Source of the DNA: an uncultured Clostridia bacterium
GTDB taxonomy: Bacteria > Bacillota > Clostridia > Oscillospirales > CAG-272
Direction: 5' to 3'
NCBI GenBank assembly: GCA_944391805.1
Contig: CALXUY010000032.1
Span: forward strand, 1 to 57,859
DNA length: 57,859 bases
Shown here: positions 24,865 to 33,476 of the stretch, one piece after another
Numbering within the stretch: position 1 is the stretch's first letter
How the letters are laid out: every line of letters starts with the position of its first letter
Notes under the pieces: generated by a model
Seen by the model: only the letters and a program-made list of their open reading frames with translations
Told to the model about the DNA's origin: nothing
Databases searched by the model: none
Made by a program: the position numbers and the translations under genes

Positions 24865-26202
24865 ATGAAAGCATTTTTCGGAGACGGGCTGCTGCTGAAC
24901 AGTCCTGCTGCGGAGACGCTCTACCGGGAGGTCGCCGACCTGCCGATCATCGATTATCACTGCCATCTGAACGAAAAGGAGATCCGCGACGGGCACAAAT
25001 TCGCCAACCTTGGCGAGCTGTGGCTGGGGGGCGACCACTACAAATGGCGTGCCATGCGCCTGTGCGGCGTGGAGGAGTTCTATATCACCGGGGAAGCGGA
25101 CGACTATGCCAAATATCTCAAATACGCCGAGATCTTCCCGCAGCTCTGCGGCAATCCCCTCTATTACTGGACGCAGCTCGAGCTGAAGCTGCTGTTCGGC
25201 ATCACCGAGCCGTTCTGTGCCGAGAGTGCGCCGCGCATCTGGGCGGCCGCCAACGAGCAGCTCGGGCGGATGACCGTAAATGATCTGCTCCGGCAGTTCC
25301 GCGTGGAATACGTGGCCACCACCGATGACCCCGCCTCCCCGCTCGAGGCACACGGAGTGTACGGCGGCACAGAGGTGCGCCCCACCTTCCGCCCCGACCG
25401 GATGCTCACCTGCGCGCCAGACGCGCTGCGCGAGCTGGGAGAGGCGGCAGGCCTGCGTGTGGAGACGCTGGATGACATGAAGGAGGCGCTGCGCCGCCGC
25501 CTGATCTTTTTCCGCTCCAAGGGTTGCCGCATTGCCGACCACGGCATGGATTTTTTGCCTCTGCCCGACTGCGGGGAGGTGCGGGCCGCCGAACTGTTCG
25601 CCCGCCGCGAGGCGCTGACCCCGCATGAGGTGGCAGAGCTGAACGCACACCTGACCGCTTATCTGGCCGGGCTGTATGCCGGAGAGGGCATGGTGATGCA
25701 GCTGCACTTCGGCACCTTCCGCAATGTCAACGCCGCGGCCTTCCCGCAGGTGGGGCGGGATGCGGGCTATGACGTCATGCGCAGCGTGGTAAACACCGAC
25801 GCGCTGGTGGATTTCTTCAATACTCTTGAGGGCCGGGGAGCGCTGCCCAAGGTCATCCTCTATTCGCTCAATCCCGGCTGTGTCCCCGCGCTGGCAGCGC
25901 TTTCGGGGGCCTTCCCGAATATTCGGGTGGGGGCGGCCTGGTGGTTCAACGACACTGTGCAGGGCATCCGCCGGCAGCTCGAAACCGTGGCGGAATATGC
26001 CGCGCTGGGCACCAGCCTCGGCATGCTGACCGACAGCCGCTCGTTCGCCAGCTATGTCCGCTTCGATTTCTTCCGCAGGATTCTTGCCGACATGGTAGGC
26101 GGATATGTGGAGCGGGGCGAGTTTGACCCGAAGCAGGCCGTGGAGCTGATGAAGGGCATCTGCTACGGCAACATCCGGGCGTTTCTCGGGCTGAAGCACT
26201 GA
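24865..26202 (+). CDS. uxaC: glucuronate/galacturonate isomerase
   Basis: First step of bacterial hexuronate breakdown: D-glucuronate to D-fructuronate and D-galacturonate to D-tagaturonate. The 445-residue protein is an amidohydrolase-fold uronate isomerase. It shows IIDYHCHLNEKEI with the metal-binding HxH (about 31-36), TTDDPASPLEAH (about 160), MQLHFGTFRNVN (about 275) and NIRVGAAWWFNDTV, TDSRSFASYVRFDFFRR near the end. The start MKAFFGDG follows AAGGAGG. It is followed, after a repeat-filled gap, by uxuA and an SDR-type mannonate oxidoreductase, completing the route to 2-keto-3-deoxygluconate precursors. Confidence 0.95.
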   Translation: MKAFFGDGLLLNSPAAETLYREVADLPIIDYHCHLNEKEIRDGHKFANLGELWLGGDHYKWRAMRLCGVEEFYITGEADDYAKYLKYAEIFPQLCGNPLYYWTQLELKLLFGITEPFCAESAPRIWAAANEQLGRMTVNDLLRQFRVEYVATTDDPASPLEAHGVYGGTEVRPTFRPDRMLTCAPDALRELGEAAGLRVETLDDMKEALRRRLIFFRSKGCRIADHGMDFLPLPDCGEVRAAELFARREALTPHEVAELNAHLTAYLAGLYAGEGMVMQLHFGTFRNVNAAAFPQVGRDAGYDVMRSVVNTDALVDFFNTLEGRGALPKVILYSLNPGCVPALAALSGAFPNIRVGAAWWFNDTVQGIRRQLETVAEYAALGTSLGMLTDSRSFASYVRFDFFRRILADMVGGYVERGEFDPKQAVELMKGICYGNIRAFLGLKH

Positions 26203-26596
26203 ATTGTGCGGGTGGAGCAGGAAACCACACTGCGGTTTCCTGAGGTTGTAGACAAACGGCAGTTGGAATAAAAAGTGTACAAATGCCATAGCCACTTTTT
26301 CTCTGCAAGAAGAAGGCGCAGAGAAAAAGTTATCAAAAAGAGACGCCGTATAGGGGAATTTCGCCGCCTGCGGGCGGAAACTTTTGCGAAGCAAAATTTC
26401 CGGCGGCTTGCCGCCTTGCGAGAGATGGCTCCGCGCCCTCGACTGCGCCGCCTTTTGAAAAAGGCGGGCGAAAACTTTAGCTAAACTGACGAAAGCCCTT
26501 GCTTTGGCCTACAGTCTCAGGAAACCGCACTGCGGTTTTCTGCCCGCCTTTCCCAAGTATTTCATCGCCTTTGTGCGAGAGGAGGACAAACCATTC
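26203..26596. repeat. repeat-filled gap between uxaC and uxuA
   Basis: 394 bases without a gene. It shares its inner part with the 19.9-20.4-kb element: AATTTCCGGCGG-CTTG-CCGCCTTGCGA, GCCTGCGGGCGG and the core AACTGACGAAAGC...CTACAGTCT (about 26473-26517). Two copies of a GGAAACCRCACTGCGGTTTYC hairpin bracket it (about 26220-26242 and 26519-26542), and GAATTGTGCGGG at its left edge recalls the family TIR. The interruption sits inside an otherwise tight uronate operon. Confidence 0.65.
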
Positions 26597-27649
26597 ATGA
26601 AAATGACATTTCGCTGGTATGGGGAGAGCGACAGCATTCCGCTCTCCTACATCCGCCAGATACCGGGCATGACCGGTGTGGTGACCGCTGTGTACGACGT
26701 CCCCGTGGGGGAGGTTTGGGACATGGAGCCGATCCTGCGCCTCAAGGCACTCTGCGAGGAGCAGAGCCTGGAGATGGAGGTCATCGAGAGCGTGCCGGTG
26801 CACGAGGACATCAAGCTCGGCCGTCCCACGCGAGACCGGTATATTGCCAACTACGCCCAGACCCTGCGCAACCTCGGGCGTGCCGGGGTTCGGTGCGTCT
26901 GCTACAACTTCATGCCGGTATTCGATTGGCTGCGCACCAATCTGCACACGCCGGCGGCCGACGGCTCGGAGTCGCTTTCCTATTGCCATGAGGAGCTGCT
27001 GCGGCTCGACCCCCACAATCTGCACCTGCCGGGCTGGGACGAGAGCTATTCCACCGAGGAGCTGAACGCCCTGCTCGGGGCGTATCGCGGCATGACGCAC
27101 GAGCGGCTGTTTGAAAATCTGGTTTACTTTCTGAACGGCATTCTGCCCGCCTGCGAGGAGGCTGGCATCAACATGGCCATTCATCCGGACGACCCGCCCT
27201 GGGACATGTTCGGTCTGCCCCGCATCATCACCGGGGCCGAGAGCTACCGCAGGCTGTTCGAGGCGGTTCCCAGCCCGCGCAACGGCGTCACGCTCTGCAC
27301 CGGCTCGCTCGGAGCGGGGCGGGGGAACGACATGGTCGCGCTGGCCCGCGAGCTGGCGCCCCGCACCTATTTCGCGCATCTTCGCCAGATTCGCTTTTCG
27401 GGGGAGCAGGATTTCTGCGAGTGCGGGCACCTGAGCGCTGCCGGGAGTCTTGACATCTGCGGCATTGTGCGCGCATTGGTCGAGGCCGGATTTGACGGAT
27501 ACGTGCGCCCCGACCACGGCCGCAACATCTGGGGCGAGGACGGCAAGCCGGGCTACGGCCTTTATGACCGGGCGCTCGGGGCCTGCTATCTGGGTGGACT
27601 GTTCGAGATGGCGGAGAGAGAACAATCAAAAAGGAGTGTTTCACAATGA
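26597..27649 (+). CDS. uxuA: mannonate dehydratase
   Basis: Dehydrates D-mannonate to 2-keto-3-deoxy-D-gluconate. 350 residues, typical. It has the start MKMTFRWYGESDSIPLSYIRQIPG with the conserved RWYG and IRQIPG, the metal-site segments CYNFMPVFDW (about 105), NMAIHPDDPPW (about 195), CTGSLGAG (about 235) and the C-terminal YVRPDHGRNIWGE. AGGAGG lies 10 bases before the ATG. The stop overlaps the start of the next gene by four bases (ATGA). Confidence 0.97.
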   Translation: MKMTFRWYGESDSIPLSYIRQIPGMTGVVTAVYDVPVGEVWDMEPILRLKALCEEQSLEMEVIESVPVHEDIKLGRPTRDRYIANYAQTLRNLGRAGVRCVCYNFMPVFDWLRTNLHTPAADGSESLSYCHEELLRLDPHNLHLPGWDESYSTEELNALLGAYRGMTHERLFENLVYFLNGILPACEEAGINMAIHPDDPPWDMFGLPRIITGAESYRRLFEAVPSPRNGVTLCTGSLGAGRGNDMVALARELAPRTYFAHLRQIRFSGEQDFCECGHLSAAGSLDICGIVRALVEAGFDGYVRPDHGRNIWGEDGKPGYGLYDRALGACYLGGLFEMAEREQSKRSVSQ

Positions 27650-28476
27650 AATTACCATATCAGATTGACCTCGGCGGCAAGGTGGCGGTTGTCACCGGCG
27701 CCGGCGGCGTGCTGATGAGCGAGTTTGCCAAGGCGCTGGCGGCCTGCGGGGCAAAGGTCGCTCTGCTGGACATCAACGAAGAGGCGGCAAAGGCGGTGGC
27801 CGGGGAGATTGGCGGCAACGCACTGGCCATTGCCACGAACTGCCTCGACAAGCAGAGCATTCTTGCGGCGCGGGATCAGATTCACGCGCGGTTCGGTAAG
27901 GTCAATTTTCTCATCAACGGGGCAGGGGGGAACAACCCGCGGGCGACCTGCGACAACGAGGTGATGACGCCGGACACCGAAAACCTCAAATCGTTTTTCG
28001 ACCTGGAGGAGAGCGGCCTGAAATTCGTGTTTGACCTGAACATCACGTCGGCGTTTCTGGTGACGCAGGTGTTTGCAGAGGATATGGTGCAGACAGGCGG
28101 AAACATCATCAACATCTCGTCGATGAATGCCTTCCGCCCCCTGACCAAAATTCCGGCGTACAGCGCGGCAAAGGCGGGCATTTCCAACTTTACGCAGTGG
28201 CTGGCGGTGCACTTTGCCCCCTGCGGCATCCGGGTCAACGCCATCGCTCCCGGCTTTTTTGTGACCAATCAGAACCGGGACCTGCTCTACAACAAGGACG
28301 GAACCCCGACCGCCCGCACCGGAAAAATTCTCGGCAGCACGCCGCAGAAGCGCTTCGGGGAGGTGAGCGATCTGCTCGGCACCCTGCTGTGGCTGGCGAG
28401 CGACGAGGCCAGCGGCTTTGTCACCGGCGTGGTGGTGCCGGTGGACGGCGGCTTCAACGCCTACAGCGGCGTTTGA
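27646..28476 (+). CDS. uxuB: SDR-family D-mannonate oxidoreductase (fructuronate reductase)
   Basis: Reduces D-fructuronate to D-mannonate with NAD(P)H, the step between UxaC and UxuA. The 276-residue short-chain dehydrogenase has the cofactor loop VTGAGGVLMSEF (about 16-27), NGAGGNNP (about 90), the catalytic Ser in INISSMN and YxxxK in AYSAAKAGISNF (about 166-172). The segment between the NAG loop and the catalytic Ser is long, as in the Bacillus YjmF/UxuB type. It is translationally coupled to uxuA. The pathway assignment rests on this coupling and the similarity, since SDR substrates are hard to read from sequence. Confidence 0.8.
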   Translation: MKLPYQIDLGGKVAVVTGAGGVLMSEFAKALAACGAKVALLDINEEAAKAVAGEIGGNALAIATNCLDKQSILAARDQIHARFGKVNFLINGAGGNNPRATCDNEVMTPDTENLKSFFDLEESGLKFVFDLNITSAFLVTQVFAEDMVQTGGNIINISSMNAFRPLTKIPAYSAAKAGISNFTQWLAVHFAPCGIRVNAIAPGFFVTNQNRDLLYNKDGTPTARTGKILGSTPQKRFGEVSDLLGTLLWLASDEASGFVTGVVVPVDGGFNAYSGV

Positions 28477-28593
28477 GCCGGAGAAACGGAATCAGTCTGC
28501 GCCGGCGGTCATCGGACCGCCGGCGCTCAGACTGTAAAGCAAAACATTCAGTTGTCAGGATCAGCCGTATTATGAATGCTTGGGCCTGCTGAA

Positions 28594-28625
28594 GGACCTG
28601 CCTCTGCCGCAGGTTCTTTTTGTTT
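28594..28625 (+). terminator. intrinsic terminator of the uronate operon
   Basis: The 8-bp stem GGACCTGC/GCAGGTTC is followed by TTTTTGTTT. A longer stem-loop without U-tract (CCGGCGGTC/GACCGCCGG, about 28505-28530) lies upstream of it, just after the uxuB stop. Confidence 0.6.
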
Positions 28626-28788
28626 GCTCCCGAGAAACCGGAAAATCATCTGTGCCGCCCAATGCATCGGGACTCCGTTTATTTCCGGCAACAATCCGGT
28701 TCCCGCGTAACCGCCCGCCGCGCTGCAAAAATATCGGAATCTTCCGGCCGCAGGGCTGTTCCGCGCAGCGGCGGCACAGGCTGCTGCT

Positions 28789-29697
28789 TCACGTTCCGCT
28801 GTTTTGCTCGTGCTTTTTCCAGTTGACCGGTGAGATGCCGGTATATTTCTTGAACACCTTTCCGAAATAGAGGGGAGAGGAAAAATTGAGCGCTTCGCTG
28901 ACCTTTGCTATCGTGCAGTTTGTGGTGGAGAGCAGCGTTTTTGCGTAATCGGTTTTGAGCTTGAGAATGTAGTGCTTCGGGGAAAGTCCGACATGCTTCA
29001 TGCAGATGCGGTAGAGGGTGGAATAGCTCATATAAAAGTAGGAGCTGACGTAGTCCACATCCATTTTCTCCAGCAGAATGTTGTTGGAGATGTAGTCGGT
29101 AATCTGGCTGAAGGTGGCGTTTTTCTTGACCGTTGGCGCCTTGCGGCGGAGGTGATCGATTTTCTGGAACATCGCGAGCAGATGTGCCATGATGGCATCA
29201 TAGGATTTTTCGGTTTCCTGTATCGGGTAGCGGAGCAGCTCGTCATGAATCTGCCGCAGATAAAGCTCCAGGCTCTCGTCATGCACAATCAGCACAGGCT
29301 CGGTGATCTGGTAGGTATAGGTCAGCGCGTTGATGAAGCGCCCCGACACATTGAGCCAGATTTTGCTGAAGGGGTCGGCCGGATCCGGGTAGTAATACGG
29401 AACCGTATAGCGGTTGAGCAGGTAAAAGTCGCCGGCCTGTACCGTGTATTTCTGCTTGCCGCTCTCAATATATCCCTTGCCCGAAATCACATATTCCAGC
29501 ACATACATATATTTGTAGTTCTGATCCATTGCCCGTCGGATAAAATATTCCGGGTCAGGGTTTGTGATGCCGGCCATGGTGGGAAAGATGACCGAGTTGA
29601 GCTTGGCGGAGTCGTAATTGCTATATATAATGGTATCGCAAAGAGAGTTGACATGATCGCTTTTATATCCTTTGTACGCGGCTTGTTTCTCGGCCAT
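28789..29697 (-). CDS. AraC-family transcriptional regulator
   Basis: A 302-residue regulator. The N-terminal cupin-like sensor includes MYVLEYVISGKGYIESGKQKY and AGDFYLLNRYTVPYYY (about 65-105). The C-terminal helix-turn-helix pair (about 200-295) has DYVSSYFYMSYSTLYRICMKHVG and VSEALNFSSPLYFGKVFKKYTGISP. The ATG follows GGGAGGAA. It is convergent with the uronate operon and divergent from the solute-binding-protein operon, whose strong promoter lies in the shared upstream region, so it is the best candidate regulator of that operon. Confidence 0.9.
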   Translation of the reverse strand: MAEKQAAYKGYKSDHVNSLCDTIIYSNYDSAKLNSVIFPTMAGITNPDPEYFIRRAMDQNYKYMYVLEYVISGKGYIESGKQKYTVQAGDFYLLNRYTVPYYYPDPADPFSKIWLNVSGRFINALTYTYQITEPVLIVHDESLELYLRQIHDELLRYPIQETEKSYDAIMAHLLAMFQKIDHLRRKAPTVKKNATFSQITDYISNNILLEKMDVDYVSSYFYMSYSTLYRICMKHVGLSPKHYILKLKTDYAKTLLSTTNCTIAKVSEALNFSSPLYFGKVFKKYTGISPVNWKKHEQNSGT

Positions 29698-30133
29698 TTT
29701 TTGTTCCTCCCGACCGTATGGATTCCCGTTCCCTGATATTATATCATAAATTACAATCGTTGAAAAGGCCTTTTGATTATTTTTTACCTAATTCATGAAA
29801 AAACTCGGTTGATTTTGCTATTGAAAAAATGGAAAAATTGAGTATAATATAGTTGAGGCAGGTTATGTGTAGGATGACCAAATCGAGAATTGACAGCATG
29901 ACGATCTATGTGAATGTGATGAAGCGGCGCGGAAAAATTTCCACAGCCGCGGGTTTTCGCATACAGATGTATCCCTTCAAATTCCAAGAATTGTGGATTG
30001 TTATTTACATACAAGGAATTTGAGGGGATTTTGTCTAAAATGACGAAAATTATATCAGCAAGCACACGATGCCCTGTTGGAAGGCCATCCGCGCAATCCG
30101 TCTCAAAATTCAGAAAGAAAGAGGTAAGAAAAC
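29698..30133. other. AT-rich divergent regulatory region
   Basis: The 436 bases between the AraC gene and the solute-binding-protein gene are much more AT-rich than the surrounding DNA and hold no gene. They contain a sigma-A promoter at 29821-29848 directed to the right and a long leader of about 280 bases. No recognisable riboswitch was identified in the leader. Confidence 0.55.
29821..29848 (+). promoter_or_regulatory. sigma-A promoter for the solute-binding-protein/surface-protein operon
   Basis: TTGAAA (29821-29826) and TATAAT (29843-29848) are separated by 16 bases in AT-rich DNA. Confidence 0.7.
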
Positions 30134-31579
30134 ATGAAAAAATGGCTGTCTTTGCTGTTGGCTGCCGTGCTGCTGCTGGGTCTGGCTGGCTGCGGCGGCA
30201 AGAAAAATCCGTCGTCTGAAACCACGCCGGCGGGCGATGGCGATCAGAACGGCGGCAATGAGAACGGTAATTCTGCGCTGCAGGCGGAGGATTTCGGAGA
30301 CGAGAACGGCGCACCTCGGGATTTCACGATTCTGGCGCGCAACGGCCGTTATTCCTATCTGTATGTGGAGAAGGATTCCTCCGACCGCGTGGAGCACGCC
30401 GTATATACCCGCAACGAAAAAATCAACGAAATGTTCAACATTGAAATCAAGGTGGCCCCTGCCGGGGAGGACGCCTCCTCGTGGTGGATCAGCCAGTTGA
30501 CGACCTCGTCGGGCGAATACGACCTGATTGTGCCCGATTACTGGTGGCGGGTGGAACAATCCGGCTATGTGCAGAACATCATGGAGCTGGACGAGATCAA
30601 CTTAGGCGACCCGTGGTGGTATCAGGGGTGGAACGACAATGCCACGGTCAACGGTAAGCTCTACAACATCGTGGGGGATGCCGCATTGGAGGCACTGGAG
30701 AATCTGGAGGCAGTGTTCTTCAACACCTCCATGGCAGCAAACCTCGGCGCGGATTTCTACTCCATGGTGGATGAAAAAACCTGGACGCTGGACACGATGC
30801 TGGAGTATTCCAAGCTGGCGGCCAGCAATCTCGATGGCTCCAACCCTTCGTCTCCCGTGGTTTACGGGGCTCTTTACGACCGTCATTCCATGCCGGCGCA
30901 GCTTCACGCCATGGGAGTGAAGATGATTGAGATGAACGATGCGGGGCTCCCGGAGGTGATTGCAAATACGCAGCTCAATACCGACATTACCGACGTTCTC
31001 ACCGATTTGATTCACGATGAAACGGTCCGGTACGATGACAACACTGCCCGCGCCGCCAACAACCAGAATCCCACCATCTTCCGCAGCGGCAACGCGATGT
31101 TCTTCTCCTCCGCGCTCTATCTGGGCAAAAACCTCAAGGGGACCGATCTTTCTTACGGAATTCTGCCGCAGCCCCTGTATGCCGAGGGGGACGACTACAT
31201 TTCCACTATGTACGGTGTTTCGTTCTTCTGCATTCCCACCAGCGTCAAGGATCTGCATTGCTCGGCCGTGATCCTCAATGCCATGAACTGCCTGAGCAAC
31301 CCCGACTATGACATGGGTACCGACGCACTGACCTATCAGTATTTCGACACCGTGGTTATGGGGCAGATTGCAAAGGCGCCGGATGACGCGAGAATGCTGG
31401 AGATCATCCGGGATTCCATCTATGTGGACTTTGCCTTTATGTATGACAGCAGCCTTTCGCTGTACACGCAATTCTTCAATGCAGTGAAAAACGACGCCAG
31501 CGTGAGCACCCTGCTTGGCTCGATTGAGACCTCTCTGTCCGAGTCCCTTACCAAGCTGATTGAAGTCTATCAGAAGTAA
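30134..31579 (+). CDS. extracellular solute-binding lipoprotein (carbohydrate ABC type), without permease genes
   Basis: A 481-residue lipoprotein. The signal peptide ends in the lipobox GLAGCGG (Cys about residue 20), followed by a Gly/Asn/Asp-rich tether (21-55). The mature part resembles family-1 sugar-binding proteins of ABC importers: NEKINEMFNIEIKVAP, SGEYDLIVPDYWW, LDEINLGDPWWYQGWNDN, VNGKLYNIVGDA and EGDDYISTMYGVSFFCIP. The ribosome site is AGAAAGAGG. No permease or ATPase gene is in the window, so it either serves a transporter encoded elsewhere or acts as a surface sugar binder. It heads an operon with an exonuclease/phosphatase lipoprotein and two surface proteins. Confidence 0.88.
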   Translation: MKKWLSLLLAAVLLLGLAGCGGKKNPSSETTPAGDGDQNGGNENGNSALQAEDFGDENGAPRDFTILARNGRYSYLYVEKDSSDRVEHAVYTRNEKINEMFNIEIKVAPAGEDASSWWISQLTTSSGEYDLIVPDYWWRVEQSGYVQNIMELDEINLGDPWWYQGWNDNATVNGKLYNIVGDAALEALENLEAVFFNTSMAANLGADFYSMVDEKTWTLDTMLEYSKLAASNLDGSNPSSPVVYGALYDRHSMPAQLHAMGVKMIEMNDAGLPEVIANTQLNTDITDVLTDLIHDETVRYDDNTARAANNQNPTIFRSGNAMFFSSALYLGKNLKGTDLSYGILPQPLYAEGDDYISTMYGVSFFCIPTSVKDLHCSAVILNAMNCLSNPDYDMGTDALTYQYFDTVVMGQIAKAPDDARMLEIIRDSIYVDFAFMYDSSLSLYTQFFNAVKNDASVSTLLGSIETSLSESLTKLIEVYQK

Positions 31580-31606
31580 CCCGGGCGGTATGGATGTGAG
31601 GAAATT

Positions 31607-33436
31607 ATGAAAACACGATGGAACCGATTTCTTTTGCTCCTGCTCGCCGCTCTGCTTGTCCTGGCCTGCGTGTCGTGTGGGAAGGGGGGGCAGACCGGCG
31701 ATGGCGGAGCCTCCGGAAGCGGCGCGCAAAGCGACGATACAACCGACCCTTCAGAGAATCCGGAGCGCGTTCTGGAGCTGGTGAAGGACGGGAAAAGCGA
31801 CTATGTGATCTACTATCCGGAGGATTGCAGCGAAGAGCTGTGGGGGGCGGCGCAGCGGCTGGCCACAGGCTTTGAAAATTACACCGGGGCGAAGCTGCAG
31901 TGCACCGGAGACCTGCTGGCGCCCGGAGCCGAGCCGGATCCGGATGCGCTGGAGATTCTGGTGGGCAAAACCAACCGTCAGGCCTCCGCGGATGCTGCGG
32001 CCGGTCTCGGGACCGATGAGTATATCATCTGCGTCAGCGGAAATCAGCTTGTTATCTGCGGCTACAGCGATGCCGCAACCGGCGCGGCCGTGGACTACTT
32101 TGTCTCCGCCTTCCTGCGCGGAAATTCCGATCTTTCATACGGCAAAACCGGCAGCCTCTCGTTCTCCAGCGATGACAACTATGTGTTTGAAATCGCCCGT
32201 TCGATTCAGCAGATCCGCATCGCCGGGGCCGATATTTCATCCTTCCGCCTGGTGGTGCCCGAGGACGGGTACCTCGAACAATACATTGCCGTTCTGCTCC
32301 GGGATCACATCGCCACCCATCACGGCGCGGCACTGGAAATTGTGACCGACGCGGAGCCGGCCGCGGAGCATGAGATCCGCATTGGGAAAACCAACCGCAC
32401 AGTTGCTTCCGCCGATGCCGGCACCTACAAAATTGCCGTTTCGGGCGGAGCGCTGGAGGCCGTGAGCAACACCACATCGGGATATGTGGAAATCATTCAG
32501 GAGCTGCGCAATCGCATTTTCGCGTTCAGCAACAGCGAAGTCCTGCTGGAGGCCGGCAACGAATGGAGCGGTGCGGACCAGGCGGCGGACAACATTGACA
32601 ATTCATCGGATTTCCGCATCCTGTATCACAATGTCTGGGGCTATCTCAACTATGAAAAAGACAACCCCGTTGCCAACCGCGCCGAGCTGGCGCTCTCGCT
32701 CTACCGGGAGTATCTGCCGGATGTGCTCTGCCTGCAGGAGGCCGGGCCGGCCTTCCGGGCCGAGGCGCAGCCGCTGTTGCGCTGGCTGGCCGCCAATTAC
32801 GGCGAAATCTGCTACTCCGACGAGGGAGGCAGCGGCAATCCCATCTTTTACAGCCGCGCGGTGTTCGAGCTGGTGGAAAGCGGGTATGAGAAATCCCGCA
32901 ACGGAGACAAAGGCACCACATGGGCGGTGCTGCGCTTCCGGGAGAACGGTAAGCTGATTGCCGTGACCAACTCGCACTTTGCTGCCAATTCCAACGCGAA
33001 CGACAATCCCACACTGGGCAACGAATACCGCGTACAGGACGCCGGCGCGGTGGTGAGCGCCACCGAGGCCATTCTCTCCAAGTACGGTGATATTCCGGTC
33101 CTCTCGGGCGGGGATTTCAACTGCGCCCCCGGTTCGGATCCCTACCGGGTGCTCACCACTGCCGGCTACGGCAATGTGCGGAGCGCGGCGGCTGCAGCGT
33201 CGGACATCTCGCCCTACAACGGCAGCTTTACCGACAAATACGACGCGGAGCTTGACATTTATGAGCTGAACAGCCTGACCGCCGCTCCCGGCAGCAGTCA
33301 GAACGCCATCGACCACATCATGGTTTATGGCGAGCCCGAGGGCATTTCGCTGGACGAATACGATGTGATCACCAACCGCATTGCCTGTACGGCCAGCGAC
33401 CATCTCCCGCATTTCATCGATGTTTCATGGAATTGA
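31607..33436 (+). CDS. lipoprotein with C-terminal endonuclease/exonuclease/phosphatase domain
   Basis: A 609-residue surface lipoprotein. A signal peptide with lipobox-type cysteine (LACVSCGKG, about 20-24) and a Gly/Ser/Asp tether come first. Two similar N-terminal units follow: EILVGKTNR then EYIICVSGNQLVICG (about 60-190), and EIRIGKTNR then YKIAVSGGALEAV (about 205-320); these recall the small domain in front of some GH67/GH20-type glycosidases. The C-terminal part (about 335-609) is an EEP-fold phosphohydrolase with LCLQEAG, TNSHFAANSNAN, LSGGDFNC, AIDHIMV and the catalytic SDHLPH. Substrates of this fold include DNA, phosphoinositides and sphingomyelin. Surface exposure with sugar-binding-type domains hints at an extracellular phosphodiester or sugar-linked target, which is an inference. 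Confidence 0.85.
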   Translation: MKTRWNRFLLLLLAALLVLACVSCGKGGQTGDGGASGSGAQSDDTTDPSENPERVLELVKDGKSDYVIYYPEDCSEELWGAAQRLATGFENYTGAKLQCTGDLLAPGAEPDPDALEILVGKTNRQASADAAAGLGTDEYIICVSGNQLVICGYSDAATGAAVDYFVSAFLRGNSDLSYGKTGSLSFSSDDNYVFEIARSIQQIRIAGADISSFRLVVPEDGYLEQYIAVLLRDHIATHHGAALEIVTDAEPAAEHEIRIGKTNRTVASADAGTYKIAVSGGALEAVSNTTSGYVEIIQELRNRIFAFSNSEVLLEAGNEWSGADQAADNIDNSSDFRILYHNVWGYLNYEKDNPVANRAELALSLYREYLPDVLCLQEAGPAFRAEAQPLLRWLAANYGEICYSDEGGSGNPIFYSRAVFELVESGYEKSRNGDKGTTWAVLRFRENGKLIAVTNSHFAANSNANDNPTLGNEYRVQDAGAVVSATEAILSKYGDIPVLSGGDFNCAPGSDPYRVLTTAGYGNVRSAAAAASDISPYNGSFTDKYDAELDIYELNSLTAAPGSSQNAIDHIMVYGEPEGISLDEYDVITNRIACTASDHLPHFIDVSWN

Positions 33437-33476
33437 ACCATGCAATGATATAAAAATAATCTAAGGAGGAAAAGTC

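Noticed and set aside
22286..26394. Two long minus-strand frames (862 and 621 codons) opposite the dehydrogenase and uxaC genes
   Set aside because: They run through several well-supported plus-strand genes and intergenic repeats and have no domain signature.
29849..30133. Riboswitch or T-box in the leader of the solute-binding-protein operon
   Set aside because: No conserved T-box sequence, no known aptamer core and no terminator/antiterminator pair could be recognised by eye.
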